A stretch of DNA of 41,985 nt from a virus: positions 1 to 41,985 of IMG/VR virus record IMGVR_UViG_3300023108_000055; one strand, 5' to 3'. Position 1 is the first letter of the stretch. Every line of letters begins with the position of its first letter. A model generated the notes under the pieces. The model did not search any database and was not told where the DNA came from. It saw only the letters and a program-made list of their open reading frames with translations. Below, one piece after another: positions 1-10,700 of the stretch. Made by a program: the position numbers and the translations under genes.

Positions 1-332
1 TTTTATCGTTTGCTGGACTGCCAGGCACAGGCGGCACAGATGTTAGCCACGTAGAACGCATAGAAGGATACCTTGCTCACAAGTGGGCTCAAACAGGCAG
101 TTTACCTTCAGATCATCCGTACAAGAGTTCAGCACCAAAACAAAATGCTGTATTAGTGAATACCGACACAAAAGTCAGTCTTGATGGTTCTGACATTGAC
201 AGGATTGTGCTGTGGAAAAATCACAGAGCGACATCAGGTAATATGGCGTTTAACACATACAACAAAGACGTAAACACTCGTCCTACAACAGGATTGATGT
301 ATCCTCGTGTAAGGACACGCAGGCGTGGTTAA
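1..332 (+). CDS. C-terminal part of a LamG/ConA-like lectin-domain protein (5' truncated by the window)
   Basis: An open frame (codons in phase with position 3) enters from the left edge and stops at TAA 330-332. The readable 109 residues contain VERIEGYLAHKWAQTGSLP followed by HPYKS. This signature closes many concanavalin A-like/LamG jelly-roll domains in marine bacterial and phage surface proteins. A short basic tail (VRTRRRG) ends the protein. It lies directly upstream of a fibre gene and ends just before a late promoter, so a virion adhesin or tail-fibre role binding host or particle glycans is likely. The lectin-like fold is from motif recognition; the ligand is unknown. The N-terminal part and true start lie outside the window. 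Confidence 0.7.
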   Translation, partial: LSFAGLPGTGGTDVSHVERIEGYLAHKWAQTGSLPSDHPYKSSAPKQNAVLVNTDTKVSLDGSDIDRIVLWKNHRATSGNMAFNTYNKDVNTRPTTGLMYPRVRTRRRG

Positions 333-340
333 GATAAATA
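333..340 (+). promoter_or_regulatory. T4-type late promoter motif (GATAAATA)
   Basis: GATAAATA lies 24 bp before the ATG at 365 and immediately follows the stop codon of the preceding gene. It matches the T4 late promoter box TATAAATA except at the first base and recurs at the same distance before other structural genes here. No -35 element is expected for gp55-type recognition. Confidence 0.7.
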
Positions 341-364
341 TGTATAACAATAGGATTTATAAGA

Positions 365-3300
365 ATGGCAAATAGATTTCCGCTAATACTTGACACAACA
401 GATGGCAATAAGATTAAAGAATTACCCGCAGCTGATAATTTAGATTTGCGTGAAAGTTCTATTGTAAATGTGCAAAATATCAACTCTGTTGGAACTATAA
501 ATGCACCTAACATAACAGTAAACGGTCGACGACTTGTTGCACAAAACTTTGCTGATCTAACAGATACTCCAAATACCTTTGCAGGAAGTGAAAATTACTT
601 TGTCAAGGTAAATGAAACTGGTAGTGGTATAGAGTTTAGACCATTAGGTGATGTAGGAAGTATCAATGTAGCAGGTTTAACTACAACTGGTAACATTATT
701 CCAAACACAGACGGCACCGGTAATGTAGGCACAAGTACATCAAAATACAATCAAATAGTAGCAAATGAATTAGTAGGTGATTTAGTAAGTTATGGTGGAT
801 CTACAGTATTTGATGCCACAACAGGAAAGATAAGTTATGCAGCTCTGCAAGGTGCACCAGGATTTCTTTCAGAATTTCAAGATGATATAGGATTTTTGCG
901 TCAGTCAGATCTAAGCACTGAATTAGCAGGATTATTTGACGAAGGTATTCCGTTTGAATCTGATATCAAAGGTAGTGTATTTGCTGACGACAGTACTGTT
1001 TTAGTCGACGGTACTTCTGGTATAATAGTTGGTCCAGTAGCAACAACTACAGTAGAAGCAGGGCAAATAACAGCAAGTGCGCAAACTACAGCACCTATCG
1101 TAAATACTGCATTTTTAGAAGGTACAAATAGCAGCAATTTAAAAATTGAAGCAACACAAGATTATGATATTATTATTGGACAAAACAACACTTCTAATGT
1201 AACAATATACAATGGACAAGCAGAAAGTTTTGGTATGGGAACCGAAACTGGAATAGGCCAGTTAAGTAGTGCTACAGATTTACTAATAGAAGCTGGTAAC
1301 AGAATAAAATTAAGTGATGCTATTCCGTTCAAATTTTCATTAGCAAGCTCAACAGACCTTGCATTAATTGTTGCTCAAAATGGAGACTTTATTTACAATA
1401 CTACTACAAATAGATTCCAAATGTATCAAAACGATGAATGGCTAGATGTTAATGGTAATGTTGAAGCAGCTACAGGTGAGTCTACTTTTAATGATGTTGT
1501 AATTGCAGGCGATCTTACAGTTCAAGGAACAACTACAAGTGTTGAAACAACAAATACAACAATAAGTGATAACACAATAGTTTTAAATGCAGGAGAATCA
1601 GGCGCAGGCGTAACACTAGGTTCTGCAGGTATATCAATTGATAGAGGCTCATTCAATGATGCACAATTATTATGGAATGAGACAGATGACAAATTTGTAT
1701 TTAGAGATCAAACAGCAACAAAATTAAATGTAGAAGCAGCAACATTTATAGGAACATTACTTGGCGATGTTACAGGAGATGTAACAGGAGATGTTACAGG
1801 AGATGTTAAAGCTCTCAACGGAGTGACAGTTCTTAATAGTGGCACAAATGGAATAGATGCTACATTTATAGGCGATGTAACCGGAAATCTTACAGGATAT
1901 CAAATTGGTGATATGACTGGTTCTGTTTTTGCAGACGATTCTAGTGCAATGGTAGATGCTGTTGGAAATAGTATGACTGCAAATTCTGCTACTTTTACAA
2001 CTACAACTTCACCTACTATAATTGGAACCAATATTAATCCTGTAACAGGACAGACTATTGTAGTAGGTGGTTCAGCAGGTAGCTTTAGTTACAATGATGC
2101 CACAGGTGCAATACAAGTTGCTTCTACGGGTCCTGTGAGTATTGAAGGTGCAGCAACCGCAGCAGTTAATATAGGCACTGGCACAAGTGGTGCAACAACA
2201 ATTGGTCACGCAGGAAATGTTGTAGCGATACCTGGAATACTCAATCTTAACGGCACAACAGTAAATAATGCAGCATTTAATCTTACAGGTAATATTGACA
2301 ATACAACGCTTGATTTAGGTGCAACTGCAACCACAGTAAATGTTGGAAACGCATCTAGTACAACTAATTTGTTAGGTAATGTAACATTTGATACTGCTTT
2401 AATTGTTGCAAACATTACAGCAGACGACAGTATAAGTATCCTTACCGAAGGCAATTCACCTAATGAGGCAGTTAGCATCGGACCACAAGGTACTGACACT
2501 GCAATTAATTTAACAGCAGACAATCTTAGATTCAACGGCACAGTAACTACAACAATTAATGCAGCTGGCGGTGTAGTTGGCGACATACAAGGTAGTGTAT
2601 ATGCTGATGACTCAGCTGTTTTAGTTGATGGAGTAAATGCTAGACTTGTAGGCGATGTACATTCTGCATTAGTCAGAACACCTTCACTCAAAAATGCTGC
2701 AAATGGCACAGATATCGATATGAGAGCAGACGGGTTCTTAGAATTGTTTGGTGGAGTAGTTAATGCTGGACTAAGTAAAATTCAAATGGACACTGCGGGT
2801 ATAAATTATATGGAGTTACAAACTACTCCTAACACTCCTGCAGATGCAAATGATACAGCTACTATATTAATTAATGGACAAACTAATTCAGGTGATGTAA
2901 TAATTGGTACAAGCGCAAGTACACGTAATCAGACTGTAGAAATCTATAATGCAACTGTAACAGGTGATGTAATAGGTACAGTGACTGGTACAGTATATGG
3001 CGTAGTGCAAGGTGACGTTAACGGATCAATCTATGCAGACGATTCTACACTATTAATTGACGGCGTAAACGGTAAAATAGTTGGACCATTTGAAGGCACA
3101 GTGAACACAATTATAGGTGATGTGCAGCAAATTTCAGGACCGGGAGCAATTGATACAAACACATTGCATACCGAATTGACAACTACAGGAAACCCAGATG
3201 CTTATACATTAGCAAACGGAACTCTTGGACAGATAAAAATAATAACTAGGGTTGGCGGAGTTGCAGGTGATGCAATTATTACACCTTCTTCTTTCGGATC

Positions 3301-3406
3301 TGGTACATCAATTACAATGGGCGATACAGCAGACACTGTGACAATGATTTACACGACAATAGGTTGGGTATTGACAGCTGCACAAAATGTAACCATTAAT
3401 CCATAA
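365..3406 (+). CDS. Large repeat-containing tail fibre/virion structural protein
   Basis: A 1013-residue, Thr/Gly/Asn/Ala-rich, low-lysine protein typical of trimeric beta-rich phage fibres. Four copies of a unit resembling G-S-V-[FY]-A-D-D-S-x-x-[LM]-[VI]-D-G start near residues 203, 519, 743 and 887. A GDVTG pentad array lies near residues 467-482, and Asn/Gly-rich beta-strand text (TTTIG, NIGTGTSG, GNVTFDT) runs throughout. The C-terminal ~90 residues (LANGTLGQIKII...GWVLTAAQNVTINP) resemble a conserved tip or cap segment of marine phage fibres. No enzymatic motif was seen. The ATG at 365 has AGGA 9 bases upstream and a late promoter motif 24 bp upstream. Flanking genes are also surface-type, so host recognition or tail decoration is the best inference; the exact T4 equivalent is unknown. 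Confidence 0.75.
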   Translation: MANRFPLILDTTDGNKIKELPAADNLDLRESSIVNVQNINSVGTINAPNITVNGRRLVAQNFADLTDTPNTFAGSENYFVKVNETGSGIEFRPLGDVGSINVAGLTTTGNIIPNTDGTGNVGTSTSKYNQIVANELVGDLVSYGGSTVFDATTGKISYAALQGAPGFLSEFQDDIGFLRQSDLSTELAGLFDEGIPFESDIKGSVFADDSTVLVDGTSGIIVGPVATTTVEAGQITASAQTTAPIVNTAFLEGTNSSNLKIEATQDYDIIIGQNNTSNVTIYNGQAESFGMGTETGIGQLSSATDLLIEAGNRIKLSDAIPFKFSLASSTDLALIVAQNGDFIYNTTTNRFQMYQNDEWLDVNGNVEAATGESTFNDVVIAGDLTVQGTTTSVETTNTTISDNTIVLNAGESGAGVTLGSAGISIDRGSFNDAQLLWNETDDKFVFRDQTATKLNVEAATFIGTLLGDVTGDVTGDVTGDVKALNGVTVLNSGTNGIDATFIGDVTGNLTGYQIGDMTGSVFADDSSAMVDAVGNSMTANSATFTTTTSPTIIGTNINPVTGQTIVVGGSAGSFSYNDATGAIQVASTGPVSIEGAATAAVNIGTGTSGATTIGHAGNVVAIPGILNLNGTTVNNAAFNLTGNIDNTTLDLGATATTVNVGNASSTTNLLGNVTFDTALIVANITADDSISILTEGNSPNEAVSIGPQGTDTAINLTADNLRFNGTVTTTINAAGGVVGDIQGSVYADDSAVLVDGVNARLVGDVHSALVRTPSLKNAANGTDIDMRADGFLELFGGVVNAGLSKIQMDTAGINYMELQTTPNTPADANDTATILINGQTNSGDVIIGTSASTRNQTVEIYNATVTGDVIGTVTGTVYGVVQGDVNGSIYADDSTLLIDGVNGKIVGPFEGTVNTIIGDVQQISGPGAIDTNTLHTELTTTGNPDAYTLANGTLGQIKIITRVGGVAGDAIITPSSFGSGTSITMGDTADTVTMIYTTIGWVLTAAQNVTINP
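1763..1810 (+). repeat. Four tandem 12-bp coding repeats (GDVT units)
   Basis: Four successive 12-base units of the form ggngatgtnacn encode GDVT-GDVT-GDVT-GDVK inside the fibre gene. Units differ only at a few positions. Such in-frame repeats can expand or contract by slippage and change fibre length without a frameshift. Confidence 0.85.
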
Positions 3407-3414
3407 TGCGAATG

Positions 3415-3422
3415 AATAAATA
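3415..3422 (+). promoter_or_regulatory. T4-type late promoter motif (AATAAATA)
   Basis: AATAAATA lies 19 bp before the ATG at 3442 in the short gap after the fibre gene. It matches the NATAAATA set found before other late genes here. Confidence 0.6.
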
Positions 3423-3441
3423 TATAAAATAGGAAGCAACA

Positions 3442-6400
3442 ATGAGCGAAAAAGAATATATAGTAAGTTTAAACAAAGGTGTAGACTACGAAGCGTTCAA
3501 CGCAGAAATGATAGCAAACACTGGGGCTGGAGCAATTCCAAGCAGAAGCGCCACTGTAGCAAATGCTCGTCCTGCTTCGCAACGAAATACGCATTATATG
3601 CTTACAGACGAAGAAGCAGAAGCATTACGTCTAGACGGAAGAGTATATGGCGTAACACTAAGGCCTGATTTAGATCCTACATTGGAAATAGGATTTAGAG
3701 CAACTCAAACAGGCAATTTTACAAAAACAACAGAAGATCGTGGCGATTTTATAAATTGGGGTTTGCGTAGAATGAATGCTCCTGTAAATCCTTATATAGG
3801 TAACAATGTAACAGGAGGTTATGATTATACTCTAGACGGTACAGGTGTAGATATTGTTATACAAGACAGCGGATTACAGGCCGATCATCCAGATTTTACT
3901 GATGCCAGTGGTGTTACTAGAGTACAACAAATTGATTGGTTTGATGGATACAGCGGCGGCGGCTCAATGCCAACTGGCCATTACACTGATTATGATGGTC
4001 ACGGAACACATTGTGGAGGCATAGCTGCCGGTAAAACATACGGCTGGGCCAAAAATGCTAGAATTTATGTTGTAAAGGTAAATGGTTTACAAGGAACATT
4101 AGATCCTAACGGTGGTATTGCTGTATCAGATTGTTTTGATATTATTAAAGAATGGCACGCTAGTAAACCTGTTGACGATACAGGATATAAAAGACCTACT
4201 ATTGTTAATATGAGTTGGGGATATAACAGATACTATAACTCAGTAACAAACTTAACTTATAGAGGACAATTATATACAGGCACAGATATTGACACAAGTG
4301 CAAAGAGATGGAATTACGGACTTGTTGCTTTGTCAGGTGCAAGCGCAGGATTTAACTACAAAACTAATGTAAGAGTGGCTTCAGTAGATACAGACATTGA
4401 AGAACTTATAGATGCAGGTGTACACGTTGTAATTGCAGCTGGTAATAATTACCATAAAATTGATGTAGATGGGGGAGATGATTTTTCAAACTTTATTGCA
4501 GCAGATACTGGGTCAGTTGAATACAATAAAGGATCTAGCCCTTATAGTGAACGTGCATTAAATGTAGGAAATATAGATAGTAGCATCGACGCAGGAGGAT
4601 TAGAACGAGCAGCAGAATCATCAGAAAAAGGACCTGGTGTAGACTGCTGGGCTCCTGGTACAGACATAATGAGTACTACTAGTAATACAAATAAATTTAC
4701 GGATGGTCCTTATCCAGCAGATGAAAACTTTAGAATTTGTAATATAACAGGTACGTCAATGGCAGCACCACAAATTGCTGGTATGATGTCATTATGGTTA
4801 CAATTAAATCCTTCTGCAACTCCTGCACAAGCTAAAGCATTTGTTCAGTCAAGTTCTAAAGAAGATCAAATTTATACAACAAATTTAGATAATGATTATA
4901 CTGATACTAGAAGTTTACTAGGTAGTGGAAACAGGTTTGGATTTAACAAATTTAATAGTGCAGTCAAATTAAGACTAGGTGCTTCTGCTGCAAGTGGAGG
5001 CGATTATGTAGCACCTACATACACACTTTCATCTAGTTCACCTTCTGTAAACGAAGGATCTAGTGTAACAGTAACGTTGACAACAACAAATATTGAAGAT
5101 GGTACAGAAGTAGGATACACAGTAAGCGGTGTATCATCAGCAGATATTGGTGCTTCACTAACAGGCGTATTCACTATCAATAACAATACAGCATCTAAGG
5201 TCTTCTCACTAGTTGCAGATGCATCTACTGAAGGCACAGAAACAATGGTAGTTTCTCTAGATGGTATTGCACAAAGCGTGAGTATCACAGTTAATGATAC
5301 AAGTCAAACACCTGCTGCACCAACATATACTGCGACACCTTCTACAACAAACGTAAACGAAGGTACTGCACTAACTATTGATGTTACAACTACAAGCGTA
5401 GATAATGGTACAACATTGTACTGGACAGTGTCGAGCGCAGCAGATTTTGACACAACTAGCGGTAGTTTTCAAATTAATTCTAACGCAGGATCGTTTAGTG
5501 TAACGCCAGCAGAAGATGCACTTACAGAAGGTTCAGAAACATTTACTGTAAGTATTAGAACAGGTAGTACTAGTGGCACAGTGGTAACAGCCACTACAAA
5601 TATTACGATTAGTGACACTAGCACCACTCCAGCAGGCACTGTTTATAATGTTACAGTTGCAAGCGGTACGAACCAATATGGTACAGGAAACAAATATTAT
5701 ATAGAAGGATTTAGCGGTGCAAGTCCTGCTGTAAATCTAATTGAAGGCGAAACTTACATATTTAGACAGGATGATGCATCTAACGCAACGCATCAATTAT
5801 TGTTCTCAAGCACTGCTAACGGAACCTGGGGAGGTGGAGTAGAATATACACAAGGTGTAACTAAAGTAGGCACTGCAGGTAGCTTAGGTGCTTATACACA
5901 AATTGTAGTGCCTGTAAGTGCTCCTACTTTATATTACTATTGTATAAATCACGACGGTATGGGCGGTACAGCAAATACTCCGTCACCGGCTACTCCAACC
6001 TATGACAGTGTAACTTCTCCTGCAACTGTTAACGAAGGACAATCTGTAGAGTTCACAGTAACAACACAAAATGTCCCAGATAGCACAACTGTAGGATACA
6101 CAATAACAGGCATAAGTGCAGATGACTTGAGTGCAGGATCTTTAACAGGAAATATAGTAATAACTGCAAATACAGGTTCAGTAAGTGTAACACTTGCAGA
6201 AGACGCTACAACAGAAGGTTCAGAAATTATGACCCTTACATTAGCTGCAACTGACAGTGCTGCTAATTCTACAGGAGCTATTAGTTCAAGCACAACAATT
6301 ACTGATACAAGCCAAACACCTGTTGCAACTTACAATGCTACCCCGGCAGCAACAGACATCGATGAAGGATCTCCACTGACTATAAACGTAGCAACAGCTA

Positions 6401-6963
6401 ATGTACCAGATGCAACAACTTTATATTGGACTGTAACAAACACAGGTGACTTTGGATCAGCAAGTGGTAGCTTCGTTATTAATAGTAATGCAGGATCATT
6501 TACAGTTACTCCTACAGCAGATTCAATCACAGAGGGTGCAGAAACATTTACTGTAAGTATTAGAACTGGTAGTGTAAGTGGTACAATTGTTGATACAACA
6601 AGTAATATTACAATCAATGATACATCTACATTTACACCAGACTACACAATTACAGTAACTAATAGTGGCAACTCATATAATCTATCAGGCACAGATAGAA
6701 ATGGTGCAGTAAGTGGATCACAACCATTCTTGAACTTTAATAGTGGTGATAGAGTGAGATTTAGTGTTAACTCAAGTACTTCAAGTGCGCATCCGTTCTA
6801 CATTAAAACAACACAAAGTACAGGCACAGGAAACCAAGTTTCAGGTGCTACTGGACAAGGTACTACTACAGTAGACTGGGATACATCAATTGATGGTGCA
6901 GGATCATATGGATACCAATGTTCAATACACTTTAGTATGTGGAACACTATAACAATTACGTAA
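3442..6963 (+). CDS. Subtilisin-like serine protease with Calx-beta and cupredoxin domains, probably virion-associated
   Basis: A 1173-residue S8 peptidase. Residues ~5-75 (YIVSLNKGVDYEAF...) resemble an inhibitor-I9 propeptide. The catalytic domain spans ~100-510, with Asp142 (QDSGLQADHPDF), His187 (DGHGTHCGG), oxyanion Asn335 (AAGNN) and Ser439 (GTSMAAP) all intact. The rest is two similar modules. Each has two Calx-beta-like repeats (V-N-E-G-x-x-[VL]-x-[VIF]...TEG[ST]E) followed by a cupredoxin-like domain. Copper ligands are complete in both: His784 with Cys834-His837-Met840, and His1117 with Cys1160-His1163-Met1166. No signal peptide is visible, so it is more likely a virion component than host-exported. 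SD AGGAAG and a late promoter precede the ATG. Degradation of surface protein on host or particles is inferred; metal binding is a prediction from ligand spacing. Confidence 0.88.
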   Translation: MSEKEYIVSLNKGVDYEAFNAEMIANTGAGAIPSRSATVANARPASQRNTHYMLTDEEAEALRLDGRVYGVTLRPDLDPTLEIGFRATQTGNFTKTTEDRGDFINWGLRRMNAPVNPYIGNNVTGGYDYTLDGTGVDIVIQDSGLQADHPDFTDASGVTRVQQIDWFDGYSGGGSMPTGHYTDYDGHGTHCGGIAAGKTYGWAKNARIYVVKVNGLQGTLDPNGGIAVSDCFDIIKEWHASKPVDDTGYKRPTIVNMSWGYNRYYNSVTNLTYRGQLYTGTDIDTSAKRWNYGLVALSGASAGFNYKTNVRVASVDTDIEELIDAGVHVVIAAGNNYHKIDVDGGDDFSNFIAADTGSVEYNKGSSPYSERALNVGNIDSSIDAGGLERAAESSEKGPGVDCWAPGTDIMSTTSNTNKFTDGPYPADENFRICNITGTSMAAPQIAGMMSLWLQLNPSATPAQAKAFVQSSSKEDQIYTTNLDNDYTDTRSLLGSGNRFGFNKFNSAVKLRLGASAASGGDYVAPTYTLSSSSPSVNEGSSVTVTLTTTNIEDGTEVGYTVSGVSSADIGASLTGVFTINNNTASKVFSLVADASTEGTETMVVSLDGIAQSVSITVNDTSQTPAAPTYTATPSTTNVNEGTALTIDVTTTSVDNGTTLYWTVSSAADFDTTSGSFQINSNAGSFSVTPAEDALTEGSETFTVSIRTGSTSGTVVTATTNITISDTSTTPAGTVYNVTVASGTNQYGTGNKYYIEGFSGASPAVNLIEGETYIFRQDDASNATHQLLFSSTANGTWGGGVEYTQGVTKVGTAGSLGAYTQIVVPVSAPTLYYYCINHDGMGGTANTPSPATPTYDSVTSPATVNEGQSVEFTVTTQNVPDSTTVGYTITGISADDLSAGSLTGNIVITANTGSVSVTLAEDATTEGSEIMTLTLAATDSAANSTGAISSSTTITDTSQTPVATYNATPAATDIDEGSPLTINVATANVPDATTLYWTVTNTGDFGSASGSFVINSNAGSFTVTPTADSITEGAETFTVSIRTGSVSGTIVDTTSNITINDTSTFTPDYTITVTNSGNSYNLSGTDRNGAVSGSQPFLNFNSGDRVRFSVNSSTSSAHPFYIKTTQSTGTGNQVSGATGQGTTTVDWDTSIDGAGSYGYQCSIHFSMWNTITIT

Positions 6964-6972
6964 GGAACTTTT

Positions 6973-7683
6973 ATGGCAATACAATTAATTAATATTGGTA
7001 ATGTTGCAAACGACGGTACTGGTGACGATCTTCGCGAAGCGATGATTAAAATAAATCAAAATTTTGAAGAACTTGATTTACGAGACGACGAACAAACAAC
7101 CGCTAGTAACCTAGGGTTTGGTTCGTATGGTATATTTAAAGATAAACTTAATTATGATCTTAGATTTAAAGGTTTGACTGCAGGCACTGATGTTACTATA
7201 AGTGAAGGCGAAGAATCATTAACTATCAATGCCGATGGCGGTATCAAAACAATTTCTATAGCATCAGACGTTAATGCTGTTGACCTTGCAGACAATGCAA
7301 TTGTAGGTATAAAGGGCGGCTCAAATATTGATACAACTATAATTGACGGTGAGTTGAGAGTAAGTTATACTGGACCTGAAGAGGTTGAAGATGATTTAAC
7401 ACCTAATTTAGGCGGCAATCTTATTGGTAATAATTTTAATATACAAAATTGTGATACAATACAAGCAAATAATTTTTACGGAAATTTTAACGGAGATTTA
7501 AATGGTACTGTTTATGGTATTGATGTAAGATCTATTAATCTTACTGAATTTGATTTTGGCTCAAGTTTCTCTCCTAACATTGTTAGTTCACTAGACTGGT
7601 TTATGTATAATAACGATGTCGATTTTGGAAGTTTTAACACGCCTACTCCTATAGACAGTGACTTTGGCACCATCATTACATAA
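6973..7683 (+). CDS. Small virion structural protein, T4-like marine phage family
   Basis: A 236-residue protein beginning INIGNVANDGTGDDLREA followed by INQNFEELD. This N-terminal helical segment is recurrent in structural proteins of marine T4-like phages and may be an attachment or trimerisation element. A related pattern (VDNDTQGFRDNFQIIKDGL) starts the protein at 12188. The middle is beta-rich, and GNLIGNNFNIQNCDTI plus NFYGNFNGDLNGTVYG resemble the repeat text of the large fibre upstream. SD AAGGAA precedes ATG 6973, only 9 bases after the protease stop, with no separate late promoter. It is therefore probably cotranscribed with the protease. The function is not established; a fibre-connector or baseplate accessory role is inferred. 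Confidence 0.6.
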   Translation: MAIQLINIGNVANDGTGDDLREAMIKINQNFEELDLRDDEQTTASNLGFGSYGIFKDKLNYDLRFKGLTAGTDVTISEGEESLTINADGGIKTISIASDVNAVDLADNAIVGIKGGSNIDTTIIDGELRVSYTGPEEVEDDLTPNLGGNLIGNNFNIQNCDTIQANNFYGNFNGDLNGTVYGIDVRSINLTEFDFGSSFSPNIVSSLDWFMYNNDVDFGSFNTPTPIDSDFGTIIT

Positions 7684-7691
7684 CATAAACC

Positions 7692-7699
7692 GATAAATA
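7692..7699 (+). promoter_or_regulatory. T4-type late promoter motif (GATAAATA)
   Basis: GATAAATA 23 bp before the preferred ATG at 7723, within a 39-bp intergenic gap. Its spacing supports 7723 rather than the in-frame TTG at 7702 as the start. Confidence 0.7.
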
Positions 7700-7722
7700 C
7701 GTTGTATAAGGAAAAATCTATT

Positions 7723-10700
7723 ATGACGTTTAACCCATCTGTATTAGGATTAATATCAACAACTGGCACTACTAGATCAGAAACAGTTTTTGAAAAAAAC
7801 CAAAACTTTTTAACAGTTACAAGTGACGGTAATCCATCTCCCGCAAGAGTAGATATAACAGAAGTACAAGATCAGTCATACAACTTCAGCTTTGTTTATA
7901 GAGCAGGAGACAATACTCAATATCCACAAGAGATAAGAAGTACAGAAGATATTGGTATCTTTAGTAATGGTGTAGTGTTTAGAAATGATATTTCGTCAAA
8001 GCAATTACCAAACTTCAATAAAAATTCTCCAGTTGGATTAAATTTTAACAAACTGCATTTTGCAAATCAATTTGAATTAGACGGTGACAGTGGTGAAATT
8101 ATAAACGGAAAATATTTTTATAAGTCCGGAGCCTTTTTAAAAAACGGATGGGATTACCAAAGTGTATGGGGTAGCAAAGCATATTACGCCGATACAAATT
8201 TTGAACAAGATTATTACAGGCATACTGACGGGCACAGTAAAATATTAGGATTCAGTTTTGACGGTTATCCAATTTATGGACCATTTGGTTATGCAACTCC
8301 TACAGATTCTTCATCTGGAGTGAAATTAATCAAATCTAGCTATAGGAAAAAATTAGGAGATTCTCATAGAAATCCTAATTGGAAATATGATAGTGTCATA
8401 ACACTAAATGATAATTCTGAAGTTACACTTACATCTGGCGCATTTTTAGAAGATTATGAATATGTAAAATCTAAAAGCACGTTAGATGAATTTAATGGAC
8501 AATATTGTGTCACACCAGATTTTCCTGAAGGCACCTATGCATACTTTTTAACATTTGAAGATGAAGAATGTACACAACCTGCCTACCCTTATATAATAGG
8601 TAATTCAACAAGACAGCAAAGAGTGTTTGACGAGCCATTGCCAGAAGAAGCTCTGTTCAGAGGTGAGGGCTTATGGTCTGTAGCAACAGGTGCAAGGATT
8701 ACTACACTAATAGAAAGGAATGTTGTTTATATACCTTTACCACTTTATAATATAGAAGGAATAACTACAGAATTAATAAGTGGTGAAATCCCAGCAGGCT
8801 TAAGATTTGAAGGCAATGTTATAGTAGGCACAGTATATGAAGTTGCGTTTAATAAAACTTTCACTGGAGTAATTAGAGCCACATATGGTGATACTTTTGA
8901 AGATAGAACTTTAGAAATAGCAGTTTCGGGGCCAGATGCTCCTGAATGGATTACAGCAAAAGGATTATTACCTGTAGGTAATAATAATACTTTTTATATT
9001 CTCGATAGTGAAATTATAGATTTTCAACTAGAAGCTATAGATAGTGATCTTAGTGCAGGTGATGAGTTGCGATATTATATTGCAGACGGTGATGGCGAAT
9101 TACCGCCAGGTATAACTTTAGACGAAAACGGAAGAATATATGGCACCACAGAACCATTACTTTCCTTAGATAAAAGATACGCAGGCGGCAGATATGATAT
9201 GGCACCATTTAGTGTGCTACCTTTAGACTTTGCAGCAGTAGGAGGTTACTACGGAACACGAGACTCTGATACTGTAACTTCACAAAGTAATCTAATAAAA
9301 TTGAATAGGTATTATCCATTTGCTGTCACAGTATCGGATGGACAGCGTTTTGTAAAAAGAGAATTTAGAATTTTTGTAGTAGGGGACGATTTCTTAAAGG
9401 CAGACAATACAGAAATGGAAGCCGGCACAACTTTGTTTAATGCTGATGCAACTCACGTCAGAAATCCAACCTGGCTTACACCCAGAGATTTAGGTTTTAA
9501 GAGAGCTAACAATTATGTAACTATTCCAATTGATATAATTAATAATCCTACATTAGAGGGTGCAATAACATACACATTAGAAAACCTAAACGACGACGAC
9601 TCTACTTCTGAATTACCTCCTGGTTTAAGTTTGGATAAGAATACGGGCGAGCTTTATGGTATTATTCCTTACCAGTCAGCAATTGTACAGGATTACAAAT
9701 TTACAATAAGAGCAACACGTAGAGTTTCCGACTTAGAAACCTTAACAATTTTTGGCACTTATTATGAAGATACTTTACTAGGAAAAAACAGTTTCAAAAT
9801 TTATAAAACTGATTTGACAGGAACTTTAGACGGTGTAAATGATTTGTTTGAACTTGTAGGAGAAGAAATACTTGTAGAAGACAATTTGTATACTGTAACA
9901 AGTGTAGATGATCGTGATGCTAATTATGACCTTATTGTTTTAGATCAAACTCTTGCACCTAAAATTAGTTTATTGGCAACTAGGACTGCAACAGCAGGAC
10001 AAGATCATTTCTTTGTTTCTAGATTGGCAGAAAAAGACAAATCCACATATCAGGGAAGAACTTTAAAATTTAGCGAAAACGAATCTTATAAAATTAGTAG
10101 TATAACTCCTTTTATAGAATATAACATACGACAAAATAATCCATCTAATGATGATATATATCCTGCAGATGTCCCAGTAATAATGACTGAATACACAAAT
10201 TATTTTGTTGGAGATTTCGCTATTTGGCCAATTACATCAGGCGGAAATGGAAGAATTTTTAAATGTATAGAAGCACATTCTATGCAACCTATTACAGATG
10301 AAAATAATGAGATAGTGTTAAACGAGGAAGGACAAGTTCAAATACAGTTTGAGCAAACTAAATGGGAAGAAGTTGCTGAAACATTAGAGCAACTTAGTAT
10401 TGCTGATAGAATAAATGCTGCTGCGCAATCTCTAGAAGAAAAATACGGCGCGGCATATGTAAGACGTATTACACGCGGTGTATGGAATATACGTATACCT
10501 AGCAACAGTCAATCTCGTATAATTGAAAATATAAGAAGCTTCTTTGAAAGCTCAGACAGTACAGAATTTGAAATTGAACTAGTTAGAGATAATGAAGATA
10601 GAATATTACTAGATACAAACTTGTCTAGACAAATAGCAGGAGGAAATAATGTAGGAATAGCATTATTCCAAAATCAATTCTTTTATAAAAACATTATTAA

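Noticed and set aside
1763-1810. CRISPR-like array
   Set aside because: The units are contiguous 12-bp coding repeats without spacers, inside a fibre ORF.
2206-2709. 167-residue antisense ORF in the fibre gene
   Set aside because: Low-complexity Val/Pro/Ser text mirroring the repeat coding strand, with no start context.
3442-6963. Host-derived exported protease as contamination
   Set aside because: No signal peptide, a phage late promoter upstream, and tight joints to phage fibre genes argue it is a resident virion-type gene.
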